Positions 25,518-33,468 of a DNA stretch of 64,000 nt are shown here, piece by piece; position 1 is the stretch's first letter, and every line of letters starts with the position of its first letter. Made by a program: the position numbers and the translations under genes. The stretch comes from Halpernia sp048269545 (GTDB lineage Bacteria > Bacteroidota > Bacteroidia > Flavobacteriales > Weeksellaceae). The notes beneath the pieces were generated by a model that did no database searches, had not been told where the DNA came from, and saw nothing but the letters and a program-made list of their open reading frames with translations. The stretch covers positions 434,001-498,000 of the forward strand of contig NZ_JBLXIJ010000002.1 of NCBI RefSeq assembly GCF_048269545.1. The letters are read 5' to 3'.

Positions 25518-25646
25518 AGTTGTAAAGTTGTAGGTCGTAAAGTTGTAAAGTTGTAAAGTTGTAAAGTAATTTAAATATAAATCAAGACTTTACATCTTCA
25601 CCTAGTTGTATTTTACATCTTTACAACCTACAACTTTACAACTTCA
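25518..25646. repeat. Inverted arrays of the octamer GTTGTAAA between two convergent genes
   Basis: The left array (25518-25566) is repeated GTTGTAAA. The right array (about 25588-25646) is the complementary TTTACAAC form. The outer arms, 25518-25542 and 25619-25643, match at 24 of 25 positions as an inverted repeat, giving a large hairpin of about 125 bases. It fills the whole gap between the sixA stop and the serine hydrolase gene and supplies that gene's stop codon. It is probably also a bidirectional terminator. Confidence 0.88.
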
Positions 25647-27180
25647 CTCTCTTCAAATCCAAATCTTCAAAATCAAAACTAAAATCCGTGACGCTGGAAA
25701 TTGGTTTTATTTTAGCAGAAATGGCGTTGCCATTTTCATCAAAGTTGAAAGTGATAAATTCATCAGCGTCATAACTTGCATTGTCTAATTTTATGATAAA
25801 AGTATTTTCAGAATACGGCATCAATGTTCCACTTAATCTCGGAGAATTTTCTGCGTAAAAACGGTATTTATTATTTTCTTTTTTAATATCAACATTTCCA
25901 AACCAATCGTCTTTGTAAGTACCTAAAAACTGAGAATCTCTTGGAGCTAAGTTGGTTTTCGCAAACGCAGCAGATTTTGCAAAAACTTCTTCTTTTTCTT
26001 TCTCAATTTTAGAGTTATAATTTTGCATTCTATCGCCATAAGTTTTTAGCCAATTTCTATCTGCAATTCCCAAATAAGAATCTTTTACCGTATTTGTAAT
26101 TGTGTTAAAAGCTGCGCCACTTTGTTGATTTGTAAGAACTACAATTCCCAATTTCAAATCAGGAAGTAAAGTGAATTGCGTCACCGTTCCAATTAATCCA
26201 CCTGTATGTTGCACTTGAAATTGACCTTTTACATCGCTCAAAAACCAACCCATTCCGTAACCATAAAAATGGGTGTCGTAAGGATTTTTTAAAGCCACAG
26301 AAATCGGACGTTGAATTTCCCAAATTTGCTGAATTTGTTTATCCGAAACTAATTTTTTTCCATCTGCAGTTGTAAAACCGTTCATTAAAAAATTTGCCCA
26401 AGTTGTCATATCTTTTATGTTGCTCATAATTCCGCCGGCTGCGTTTGCGGTTTCATTCCAATCGTGTGGAACTTGAACGGCTTTTCCGTCAATTGGTGCG
26501 TGTGCGTCAATTTTATTGGTCACATTTTTTGCGCGATTATAACTTCCATAACTTGACGTCATTCCGACAGGTTTTAAAATTCTTTGTTCAATAAAATCTG
26601 CCCATTCCAAACTAGAAACTCGGTGAATAATTTCTCCCGCAACAATGAACATAATATTATTGTATTCCATTCCATCACGAAAAGAATAAGTTGGTTTCAA
26701 ATATTTTACTTTATTGATAATATCATTCACGGTAAAAGGACCTCCTTCTGGAAAAAACATTAAATCTCCTGCTCCTAAACCTAAACCAGCGCGATGCGTC
26801 ACCAAATCTTTAATCGTTACTTCTTGACTTGGATAAGCTTCGTTCATTTTAAATTCTGGAATATATTTAGAAACTTTATCGTCCCAATTTAGTTTTCCTT
26901 CATCAGCTAAAATCGCCAAAGCTGTAACTGTAAAACCTTTAGAATTAGAAGCAATTCCCACCAAAGTATTTTCATCCATTGGTTTTTTTGTAGTTAATGA
27001 AGCCACGCCAAAACCTTTTGCATAAATGAGTTTTCCATCTTTAATAATTCCAACCGACATTCCTGGAACATCAAAAGTTTTTAAAGTATTTTGAATTAAA
27101 TCATCTAATTTTTTTTCCTCAACTTGAGCAAAAGAAAGCGTAGAAATCAATAAAAAAAGTAAAGGATAAAAGCGTTTCAT
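25636..27180 (-). CDS. Serine hydrolase, class C beta-lactamase fold, with C-terminal DUF3471 domain
   Basis: 514 aa, exported (signal peptide MKRFYPLLFLLISTLSFAQ). The catalytic Ser78-x-x-Lys81 (SNSK) and the Tyr173-Asn-Asn175 motif of the penicillin-binding/beta-lactamase superfamily are present, along with a QVQHTGGLIGTVTQF segment (HTGG, third motif). Residues from about 405 onward form the beta-rich DUF3471 domain. Such proteins are usually D-aminopeptidases or esterases rather than drug-resistance enzymes. The last two codons and the stop (AAG TTG TAA) are part of the octamer repeat. Confidence 0.88.
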   Translation of the reverse strand: MKRFYPLLFLLISTLSFAQVEEKKLDDLIQNTLKTFDVPGMSVGIIKDGKLIYAKGFGVASLTTKKPMDENTLVGIASNSKGFTVTALAILADEGKLNWDDKVSKYIPEFKMNEAYPSQEVTIKDLVTHRAGLGLGAGDLMFFPEGGPFTVNDIINKVKYLKPTYSFRDGMEYNNIMFIVAGEIIHRVSSLEWADFIEQRILKPVGMTSSYGSYNRAKNVTNKIDAHAPIDGKAVQVPHDWNETANAAGGIMSNIKDMTTWANFLMNGFTTADGKKLVSDKQIQQIWEIQRPISVALKNPYDTHFYGYGMGWFLSDVKGQFQVQHTGGLIGTVTQFTLLPDLKLGIVVLTNQQSGAAFNTITNTVKDSYLGIADRNWLKTYGDRMQNYNSKIEKEKEEVFAKSAAFAKTNLAPRDSQFLGTYKDDWFGNVDIKKENNKYRFYAENSPRLSGTLMPYSENTFIIKLDNASYDADEFITFNFDENGNAISAKIKPISSVTDFSFDFEDLDLKRVKL

Positions 27181-27310
27181 AGTATTTTATTTTAAAAACG
27201 TTTCAAAGATAAGATTTTTAGGTAATATTTAATTTAGAAGATTTTGAAAATTGATTCGTTTAAAAAATATTGGAAAGAGTTTTTATTATATTTACACAAT
27301 AATATTGAGA

Positions 27311-28042
27311 ATGAAAGCAAAAAATCAAGAAGAAACAACGAAAGAAATTGTTGAATATTTCAAGACTTATATATTTGAAAATCATATTTTAGCATCGTTA
27401 AACAGAAATTCGAAACTTAAGAATTACAATATAAATCCGATAGTTGTAAAATATTTATCCAAAGTTCTAGAAAATGAATATTCTCCGATTGGTGTTGCAA
27501 AAGCTTTATTCTATCCACGAGTTTTAGGAACATCTATAAATACTACTTTTGGATCGAGGATTCAAAATATGTTTGTCGATTTAAAAATCGCGGAAGGTTC
27601 TTTAATAAAGGGAATGGATATAGAATTTATTGATAAAATTGAAAATCGTAGAAAATGGTGCCAATTGAAAGCTGGTCCAAATACCATTAATTCGGAAGAT
27701 GTAAAACCTTTAATAAAGAAATTCACAGATACAATAAATCTTGCAAGAACAAATAAAGCATTTAAAAATATAAACAATACTGATTTTATTGTCGGAGTTC
27801 TTTATGGCGAAATTGATGATTTGAGTATGCATTATAAAGTTATTGACAAAAGTCATCCTGTAATTATTGGTAAAGATTTTTGGCATAGAATTACTGGATT
27901 TCCTAATTTTTATAAAGGTTTGGTTGAAAATCTTCAAATATTAATTGAAAATATTGATACCCAAAATTTAATTAATGAAGGTGTTGAAAAATTAGCGAAG
28001 GAAATCGAAATTTCTCAACTTTTTGATTTTGAAAAACCATAA
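27311..28042 (+). CDS. Type II restriction endonuclease (PmeII-like family)
   Basis: 243 aa from the ATG at 27311; the longer frame from a TTG at 27251 reads through what looks like the promoter region. The PD-(D/E)xK nuclease core is seen as GMDIEFID (Asp103) followed by WCQLKAG (Gln118-x-Lys120), a variant in which Gln replaces the usual acidic residue. The tail overlaps the methyltransferase tail by 28 bases on the opposite strand. The partner methylates cytosine. Recognition site unknown. The family name is from memory of similar sequences; the restriction-modification context is the firmer evidence. Confidence 0.78.
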   Translation: MKAKNQEETTKEIVEYFKTYIFENHILASLNRNSKLKNYNINPIVVKYLSKVLENEYSPIGVAKALFYPRVLGTSINTTFGSRIQNMFVDLKIAEGSLIKGMDIEFIDKIENRRKWCQLKAGPNTINSEDVKPLIKKFTDTINLARTNKAFKNINNTDFIVGVLYGEIDDLSMHYKVIDKSHPVIIGKDFWHRITGFPNFYKGLVENLQILIENIDTQNLINEGVEKLAKEIEISQLFDFEKP

Positions 28043-29256
28043 TAACTATTCAAAAATTTTACAATTGAAAAGCCAACTTCCTTTCCTAAATTAACAGGAA
28101 CTGCATTTCCAATTTGTTTATATTGTTGTGCAACCGAACCTTCAAATTTCCAATCATCAGGAAATGTTTGAATTCTTGCATATTCACGAACTGTAAATGG
28201 ACGGGTTTCTTCCGGATGACATCTTTCGGTTTGTTTTTGTGCAGGACTACAAGTTAAAGTTAGACAAGGTTCATCCCATCCAATTCTTCTTGCAATTCCA
28301 GTTTTTCCACCTCCAAGATGAAAACTTCCGCCCATAAATTCTTTCTGAATATTTAAAGGTAAATCTCTCCAATAACCCTTTGGAGGAACTAAATCTAAAA
28401 CATCAATTTTACTTTGTGGGTATTTTGAACCTTCTGATTCTGGAACATCGCAATCAAATAATTCGCCTTTTTTTAATGCATCTTTTAAATTATAAACTTT
28501 TTTATAAGGTTTCGGATATTCATATTCTAAATTAATATCTTTTCTAATTCCAACTAAAATTAATCGTTCTCTTTTTTGTGGAACATTAAAATTAATTGCT
28601 TTTAAAACTTGAACTGGAACTACATTATATCCTATTTCATCCAAAATAGAAATCATTCCTTGAAGTGTTTTTCCATTTTCGTGACTTAATAAACCGCGAA
28701 CATTTTCACCAATACAAATTGGTGGATTTACTTCTTTTACAACTCTTGCAAATTCATAAAACAAAGTTCCTCTCGCATCGGATAAACCTAATTTTTTTCC
28801 TGCGTAACTAAATGCTTGACAAGGAAATCCACCAGTTACAACATCAATATTATTTTTATATTTCTCAAAACTAAAATTTTTAATATCTCCCTCCAAAACA
28901 TTCCAATTTGGTCTATTCTTTCTTAAAGTTTGACACGCCCATTTATCAATTTCATTTAAAACTACACATTTTAATCCAGCTTTTTCCATTCCAATTGCTA
29001 ATCCACCTGCCCCTGCAAAAAGTTCTAAAACCGTATAATCATCATTTGGTTCAATATAATTAGAAATAGTTTCTTTAATATCTTCATCTAGAAAATCAGC
29101 AAATAAAGTATCAATGTCTGATTTTCTATAAACTCTATAATTACTTACTGGTTCACGAACAGCAACTAATATTCCTTCATTATCCCATCTTCTCAAAGTT
29201 TCTTTACTTTTACCAATGTATTCAGAAGTTTCTGAAAGTGTCATATATTCATTCAT
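28015..29256 (-). CDS. DNA (cytosine-5) methyltransferase with N-terminal MerR-type HTH
   Basis: I start at the ATG ending at 29256; the TTG at 29262 adds two codons. Residues 1-50 form a winged-helix/MerR-like HTH (YMTLSETSEYIGKSKETLRRWDNEG). The C5-methyltransferase motifs follow in order: FAGAGG (AdoMet), GGFPCQ with the catalytic Cys, ENVRG, QKRERL, a target-recognition region of about 110 residues, and GNAVPV at the end. It protects the host DNA from the neighbouring nuclease. The HTH probably lets it repress its own or the nuclease promoter, as for other control-fused methyltransferases. Confidence 0.94.
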   Translation of the reverse strand: MNEYMTLSETSEYIGKSKETLRRWDNEGILVAVREPVSNYRVYRKSDIDTLFADFLDEDIKETISNYIEPNDDYTVLELFAGAGGLAIGMEKAGLKCVVLNEIDKWACQTLRKNRPNWNVLEGDIKNFSFEKYKNNIDVVTGGFPCQAFSYAGKKLGLSDARGTLFYEFARVVKEVNPPICIGENVRGLLSHENGKTLQGMISILDEIGYNVVPVQVLKAINFNVPQKRERLILVGIRKDINLEYEYPKPYKKVYNLKDALKKGELFDCDVPESEGSKYPQSKIDVLDLVPPKGYWRDLPLNIQKEFMGGSFHLGGGKTGIARRIGWDEPCLTLTCSPAQKQTERCHPEETRPFTVREYARIQTFPDDWKFEGSVAQQYKQIGNAVPVNLGKEVGFSIVKFLNSYYGFSKSKS

Positions 29257-29287
29257 AACCAAATTGCTTAACCTTATACAATGGTTA

Positions 29288-29295
29288 CAAATTTA
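29288..29295 (-). promoter_or_regulatory. -7 box (TAAATTTG) for the methyltransferase
   Basis: Minus-strand TAAATTTG, exact TAnnTTTG, about 30 bases upstream of the methyltransferase ATG at 29256. This supports that start over others. Confidence 0.55.
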
Positions 29296-29347
29296 TAATA
29301 TTTTTATTGAATTTACAAAGCAATTTTTTACTACATCTAAAAAATCT

Positions 29348-29355
29348 TAACTTTG
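29348..29355 (+). promoter_or_regulatory. -7 box (TAACTTTG) for the UMP synthase gene
   Basis: TAACTTTG, exact TAnnTTTG, 16 bases before the ATG at 29372. The gene is therefore under a normal Bacteroidota promoter. Confidence 0.6.
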
Positions 29356-29371
29356 CATTAAACCAAAAAGA

Positions 29372-30730
29372 ATGAGCAATAAGGAGAATTTTTTATTAGA
29401 ATGTTATCAATTAGGGATTATTAAATTTGGGAAATTTACTTTAAAAAGCGGCATAGAAAGTCCGTTTTATGTAGATTTAAGACCACTCGCTTCTGATCCT
29501 AAAATTTTAAAAAAATTATCCTTTTTTTTATTAGAATTAATTTCAATTAATGATTTTGATTTAATCTGCGGCGTTCCATACGCAGCTTTACCAATGGCAA
29601 CTGCAATGTCTTTGGAAAGTGAATTACCATTAATTATCAAAAGAAAAGAAGCCAAAGCTTACGGAACAAAAAAATTAATTGAAGGAATTTTCAGCAAAGG
29701 GCAAAATTGTTTAATTGTTGAAGATGTGATTACTTCTGGGATTTCACTTTTAGAAACCATTCCAGAAATTGAAAAGGAAGATTTAAAAGTGACCGATATT
29801 ATTGTTGTTTTAGACAGACAACAAGGCGGAAAAAAACTTTTGGAAGAAAGAGGTTTTAGAGTTCATTCACTTTTTAATATGACAGAAGTTTGTGAGATTT
29901 TGAGAAAAAATAATTTAATTTCTGACGAAGAAATTTCTAGAATTAATGATTTTCTGAAAGGAAATCAAGTGCAGTTTGCAGAAGAAAAACGTTTAACTTA
30001 TGAACAAAAATTAGAAAATTCCACCAATTCATTTTCTAAAAAAATACTAGAAATTGCAATTGAAAAAAAATCAAATCTGATTGCTTCTGCAGATGTTTTA
30101 ACCACAAAAGAACTTTTAGATTTTGCCGAAAAAGTAGGACCAAATATCGTGGCATTAAAAACACATATTGATATTTTAACCGATTTTGATTTCGATGAAA
30201 CTATTCTTCCCCTAAAAGATTTGGCAAATAAATACAATTTCCTTTTAATGGAAGATCGGAAATTTGGCGACATCGGAAATACGCAAGAACTGCAATTTTC
30301 TAATGGAATTTACAAAATTTCTTCATGGGCAGATTTAGTAACTTCTCATGTTATTGGTGGTGAAAATTCTTTGGATTGTTTTCTAAATGTCGGTGTAATT
30401 GCCATTTTAGGAATGTCATCAAAAGGAACTTTAACCAATTCTGAATACCGAGAAGAAGCTTTGAAAATTGCGCTTTCTCATCCAAATGTAATTGGTGGCG
30501 TTTGTCAAAATAAAATTCCAGATGAATTACTACTTTTTACACCAGGTGTAAATATGGAAACAAAGGGCGATAATAAAGGACAACAATACAACACTTCAGA
30601 ATTTGTTTTTAAAAATTTAAAAACGGATTTCATTATTGTTGGACGCGGAATCTACAAAGCGGAAGAAATTGAAAAAGCATCTTTAGATTACAAAATTGCA
30701 GGTTGGAATTCCTACATCGAAAATTTGTAA
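29372..30730 (+). CDS. pyrE-pyrF: Fused orotate phosphoribosyltransferase-OMP decarboxylase (eukaryote-type UMP synthase)
   Basis: 452 aa catalysing the last two steps of UMP synthesis. Residues 1-200 are OPRT, with RKEAKAYGTKKLIEG and the PRPP loop VEDVITSG (116-123). Residues 215-452 are OMP decarboxylase with LKTHIDIL, the catalytic EDRKFGDIGNT (294-304) and TPGV...GDNKGQQYN. The fusion order and motifs follow animal and fungal UMPS; bacterial PyrF instead has a DLKFHDIPNT-type motif. Many segments look near-identical to human UMPS as I remember it (GxTxKLIEG-like loop, KISSWADLV, IIVGRGI). It is a single gene with its own promoter and terminator. Horizontal gain from a eukaryote is possible. 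Confidence 0.95.
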   Translation: MSNKENFLLECYQLGIIKFGKFTLKSGIESPFYVDLRPLASDPKILKKLSFFLLELISINDFDLICGVPYAALPMATAMSLESELPLIIKRKEAKAYGTKKLIEGIFSKGQNCLIVEDVITSGISLLETIPEIEKEDLKVTDIIVVLDRQQGGKKLLEERGFRVHSLFNMTEVCEILRKNNLISDEEISRINDFLKGNQVQFAEEKRLTYEQKLENSTNSFSKKILEIAIEKKSNLIASADVLTTKELLDFAEKVGPNIVALKTHIDILTDFDFDETILPLKDLANKYNFLLMEDRKFGDIGNTQELQFSNGIYKISSWADLVTSHVIGGENSLDCFLNVGVIAILGMSSKGTLTNSEYREEALKIALSHPNVIGGVCQNKIPDELLLFTPGVNMETKGDNKGQQYNTSEFVFKNLKTDFIIVGRGIYKAEEIEKASLDYKIAGWNSYIENL

Positions 30731-30750
30731 AACATCTTTTTTATAAATTA

Positions 30751-30776
30751 AAAAATACGGCAAATGCCGTATTTTT
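30751..30776 (+). terminator. Rho-independent terminator after UMP synthase
   Basis: 12-bp perfect stem AAAAATACGGCA / TGCCGTATTTTT around a very short loop, followed by further T. It lies 21 bases after the stop codon. Confidence 0.9.
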
Positions 30777-30824
30777 TTTGAAATAAAATTGAAATATTTT
30801 TATGATAAATAAAATCCAAATATT

Positions 30825-31307
30825 ATGAAAAAAATAATTAAAATTAATTTAGCTTTAATGCTATTAATAATTACCACAAGTTTTATTAAATATGAAAATA
30901 ATGCTCAGACTGCGGAATTTCCTCCAATTCAAAAATATCTGGATAACATAAAAGGAGAAAAATTTGTAACGGTAGGTGTCATAGAAAAAGATAAAATGAT
31001 ATCTCAAATTATTACTAAAGATTCTTTTACTTCTATCAACAAGGACAAAAATGACAAATTAAGTAAATATGTATATTCTAATATTAATTGGAAATCCTTT
31101 TACAAAGCAAATATTTACTCAGTAAGAGAAACTGAAAAAATCGTTATATGCCGATTAAAGTTTGATGAAACCTTCACTGTAAAATTGTATTCTAATGATG
31201 AAATTTATTATACTGGTGAAACTAATGATTTTGATTGTTATATATATGCAAGAGATGAAAAATCTGTCCTAAAGATTATAGAGGATTGGAATAAGAAAAG
31301 TAAATGA
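30825..31307 (+). CDS. Exported protein of unknown function
   Basis: 160 aa with an N-terminal signal sequence (MKKIIKINLALMLLIITTSF). The mature part is rich in Lys, Asp and Ile and seems to be a small beta/alpha domain (FTVKLYSNDEIYYTGETNDF). It follows the UMP synthase terminator and starts a run of three small genes on the same strand. No family recognised. Confidence 0.65.
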   Translation: MKKIIKINLALMLLIITTSFIKYENNAQTAEFPPIQKYLDNIKGEKFVTVGVIEKDKMISQIITKDSFTSINKDKNDKLSKYVYSNINWKSFYKANIYSVRETEKIVICRLKFDETFTVKLYSNDEIYYTGETNDFDCYIYARDEKSVLKIIEDWNKKSK

Positions 31308-31397
31308 AACTCTTACAAAGAAGAAAAAAATAGGTGCAAAATTAAAAATCCTCCGCTCCTTTCAACGATAAATGTTTAACCTTAAATCATAAAAATA

Positions 31398-31898
31398 ATG
31401 AAAAAATTATTTTCAATTTGCCTCTTAATAACGACGTTATTTGCTGTAAATGCACAGGAAACAAAAAAATATTTCATTGTGTTTGAGACTCAAAGTTCAA
31501 CTGCAAGAAATTATATAAATAATCAAGATAATTGGAAATCTGATGTTCCCTATAAAAAATTTGTACGCATTATAATTAGTCCTTTTGATGCACCTTCTAT
31601 AATGGATAATGGTTATACATCTGCATTGGGAAATCAACTTGCAGAATTTATTTACAAAAACCACTTAAAAGAATTTGAAAAACTAAAACTTCATTTGCGA
31701 GCATTTAATTATACGACAATACCTTATACGGAAAGAGATTATAAAATTAACACAGAAGATTGCACAAGTTGTAATTACCAACATGAGAAAATAATAATTA
31801 ATGGTTTTAAATTCAAACCCGTAAAAGAATTTACCAGTTCTGAATACAGCAAAAAAATGTACACATTTATTACTGGGAAACCATGGGGAAAATGGTAG
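31398..31898 (+). CDS. Secreted protein of unknown function
   Basis: 166 aa with a signal peptide (MKKLFSICLLITTLFAVNAQ). The mature region has a CTSC pair (TEDCTSCNYQ) near residue 121 that may form a disulfide or a metal site. No known family. Same strand and spacing as its neighbours, so possibly a small operon. Confidence 0.65.
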   Translation: MKKLFSICLLITTLFAVNAQETKKYFIVFETQSSTARNYINNQDNWKSDVPYKKFVRIIISPFDAPSIMDNGYTSALGNQLAEFIYKNHLKEFEKLKLHLRAFNYTTIPYTERDYKINTEDCTSCNYQHEKIIINGFKFKPVKEFTSSEYSKKMYTFITGKPWGKW

Positions 31899-31971
31899 TT
31901 TGATTTAAAAATTAATAATATTAAAGTCTATTATTAAATATTAAAATTCAAATAAAAAGCTTTTTTTTAAA

Positions 31972-32493
31972 ATGAAACTCTCCAAAGAAGAAAAAAAATG
32001 TTGGCAAAAGCATTTCCGTATTGAAAAATTACAGGATATTCCGACAGAAATGTCCGGATTTACTTCTATTGACGGAGATGCAGATGATGAATTGATGTAT
32101 TATTTCGCCAAAAGAGTTGCGATTCCAGAACTCTATTTAAAATGCACTTGGGTTACAGATGAAGGCGTTGAACACATTTGCAAAATCAAAAAATTAAAAG
32201 AATTGTCTTTAATTGACCACAGAAAAATTACAAAAAAAAGTATTCCCTATTTCAATTTGATGGAGAATTTAGAAATTTTGAACATCACAAAAACGGAAAT
32301 TAAATTGTCTGATTTGTGTGAAAATTTAAACAATCAAAATCTAAATACAATTTTTATTTCTTCAGAAGAAAATGAAACAAACCTAGACGAAAAAGCAATT
32401 ATTTTAAAAGAGAAAATGCCGAACTGCAATATTTATTTAGACACTTATTTTAGCACAGATGAAAATGGAAATTCTATAAATCCAATTTTTTAA
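31972..32493 (+). CDS. Leucine-rich-repeat-like cytoplasmic protein
   Basis: 173 aa, no signal peptide. The middle holds two or three degenerate LRR-like units with the spacing LxxLxLxxxxxI (VEHICKIKKLKELSLIDHRKI and IPYFNLMENLEILNITKTEI). Repeats of this type mediate protein-protein contacts. No enzyme motif. It could be an immunity-type protein, but the context shows no toxin. Confidence 0.6.
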   Translation: MKLSKEEKKCWQKHFRIEKLQDIPTEMSGFTSIDGDADDELMYYFAKRVAIPELYLKCTWVTDEGVEHICKIKKLKELSLIDHRKITKKSIPYFNLMENLEILNITKTEIKLSDLCENLNNQNLNTIFISSEENETNLDEKAIILKEKMPNCNIYLDTYFSTDENGNSINPIF

Positions 32494-32517
32494 GGAAATT
32501 TGCTAATAATTCAAAAC

Positions 32518-33375
32518 TTATAATTTCCCTTTAAATCGTTTAATAGCCGTTGGTTCAAAAATATATTTTGCTGTAATTGTTTGTTTAGAATTTACATCTA
32601 ATTCATACCACGGCGAAATACTTTTATTTTGAAAATTTTTTAAAATATGAATATCTTGAGCGGGCATATAACTTTCTGCGAGTAAATATAATTTTTTTCC
32701 TAAATTATTTTTCGCAACACCCACAATTATTACAGAATGACCTGGACTTCCGGGTTTTATAATAAAATCTCCACTTTTTATATCTTCATTTCTGGTAATT
32801 AATTCACTTTCTTTATCCAAAGAAATGGTTCCCGCATAATTAAAAACCAAGTTTAAATAATTCCTGAAATTTTGATAGGAATCATCAAAATTTTCTGTTT
32901 TTATAAACTTTACACGGTCTTTTATTTCCTCCGTTCTCAAACCATTTTCGTAATCTTTCCAAGAAATAAATTGTCCGCTGGTAAAATGAAAACCAATTTC
33001 ATCAAATCTTTTATTAGCGTACAAATATTCTGAATAAAGACGAATCCACGCATCTGCACATTGTTGCAAATCTTTATTTCCTACATCAATTTTTAAAATT
33101 GCAGCGTGATAAGACTGATTTTCCACAGGTATTTTTTGGTAATCTCGAACAGGAAAATTCTGCGGATAAAGTGGAAAATAATTTAAATATTCACCAAAAG
33201 ATTTTGGCGCTTCAGAAACCCATTTGTAATTTTTTGGTGGTTGAAACCGAGTTCTAATCGTCTCTTTTGTTACGTCGATATTCAACAAGCGCGTATTTTC
33301 TTCAACTTGTGCTTTTACTTGAAATTTTACAAGCAGAAAAAAAAGAATAATTAATTTTAAAAATCTAAAATTCAA
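32518..33375 (-). CDS. DUF4846 domain-containing secreted protein
   Basis: 285 aa, TTG start (no better ATG near), with signal peptide MNFRFLKLIILFFLLVKFQVKAQ. The body matches DUF4846: FQPPKNYKW near the start, CADAWIRLYSEYLY, FHFTSGQFISWKDYENG, and the GSPGHSVIIVGVA motif, whose His is conserved in the family. Probable periplasmic or extracellular protein of unknown function. It is divergent from the M1-like barrel gene, so the pair may share an intergenic promoter. Confidence 0.85.
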   Translation of the reverse strand: MNFRFLKLIILFFLLVKFQVKAQVEENTRLLNIDVTKETIRTRFQPPKNYKWVSEAPKSFGEYLNYFPLYPQNFPVRDYQKIPVENQSYHAAILKIDVGNKDLQQCADAWIRLYSEYLYANKRFDEIGFHFTSGQFISWKDYENGLRTEEIKDRVKFIKTENFDDSYQNFRNYLNLVFNYAGTISLDKESELITRNEDIKSGDFIIKPGSPGHSVIIVGVAKNNLGKKLYLLAESYMPAQDIHILKNFQNKSISPWYELDVNSKQTITAKYIFEPTAIKRFKGKL

Positions 33376-33444
33376 GGGAAAAACGTATTTAATTTTAAAG
33401 GTAGAAAATTTTTACGAAACACTCGTTTTTTGCTTTATAACAAT

Positions 33445-33452
33445 TATATTTG
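33445..33452 (+). promoter_or_regulatory. -7 box (TATATTTG) for the M1-like gene
   Basis: Exact TAnnTTTG match 16 bases before the ATG at 33469. Confidence 0.5.
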
Positions 33453-33468
33453 AAAATCTAAATAGCAA

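Noticed and set aside
25518..25646. CRISPR-like array from repeated units
   Set aside because: The units are 8 bases long with no unique spacers, and no cas genes lie nearby.
25636..27180. Beta-lactamase resistance gene
   Set aside because: It has the class C fold, but the DUF3471 tail and sequence type point to a peptidase or esterase-like serine hydrolase; resistance cannot be claimed.
27251..27310. Longer start (TTG at 27251) for the restriction endonuclease
   Set aside because: The extra 20 residues (MIRLKNIGKSFYYIYTIILR) are not expected at the start of this soluble nuclease and run through the upstream promoter region; the ATG at 27311 is better.
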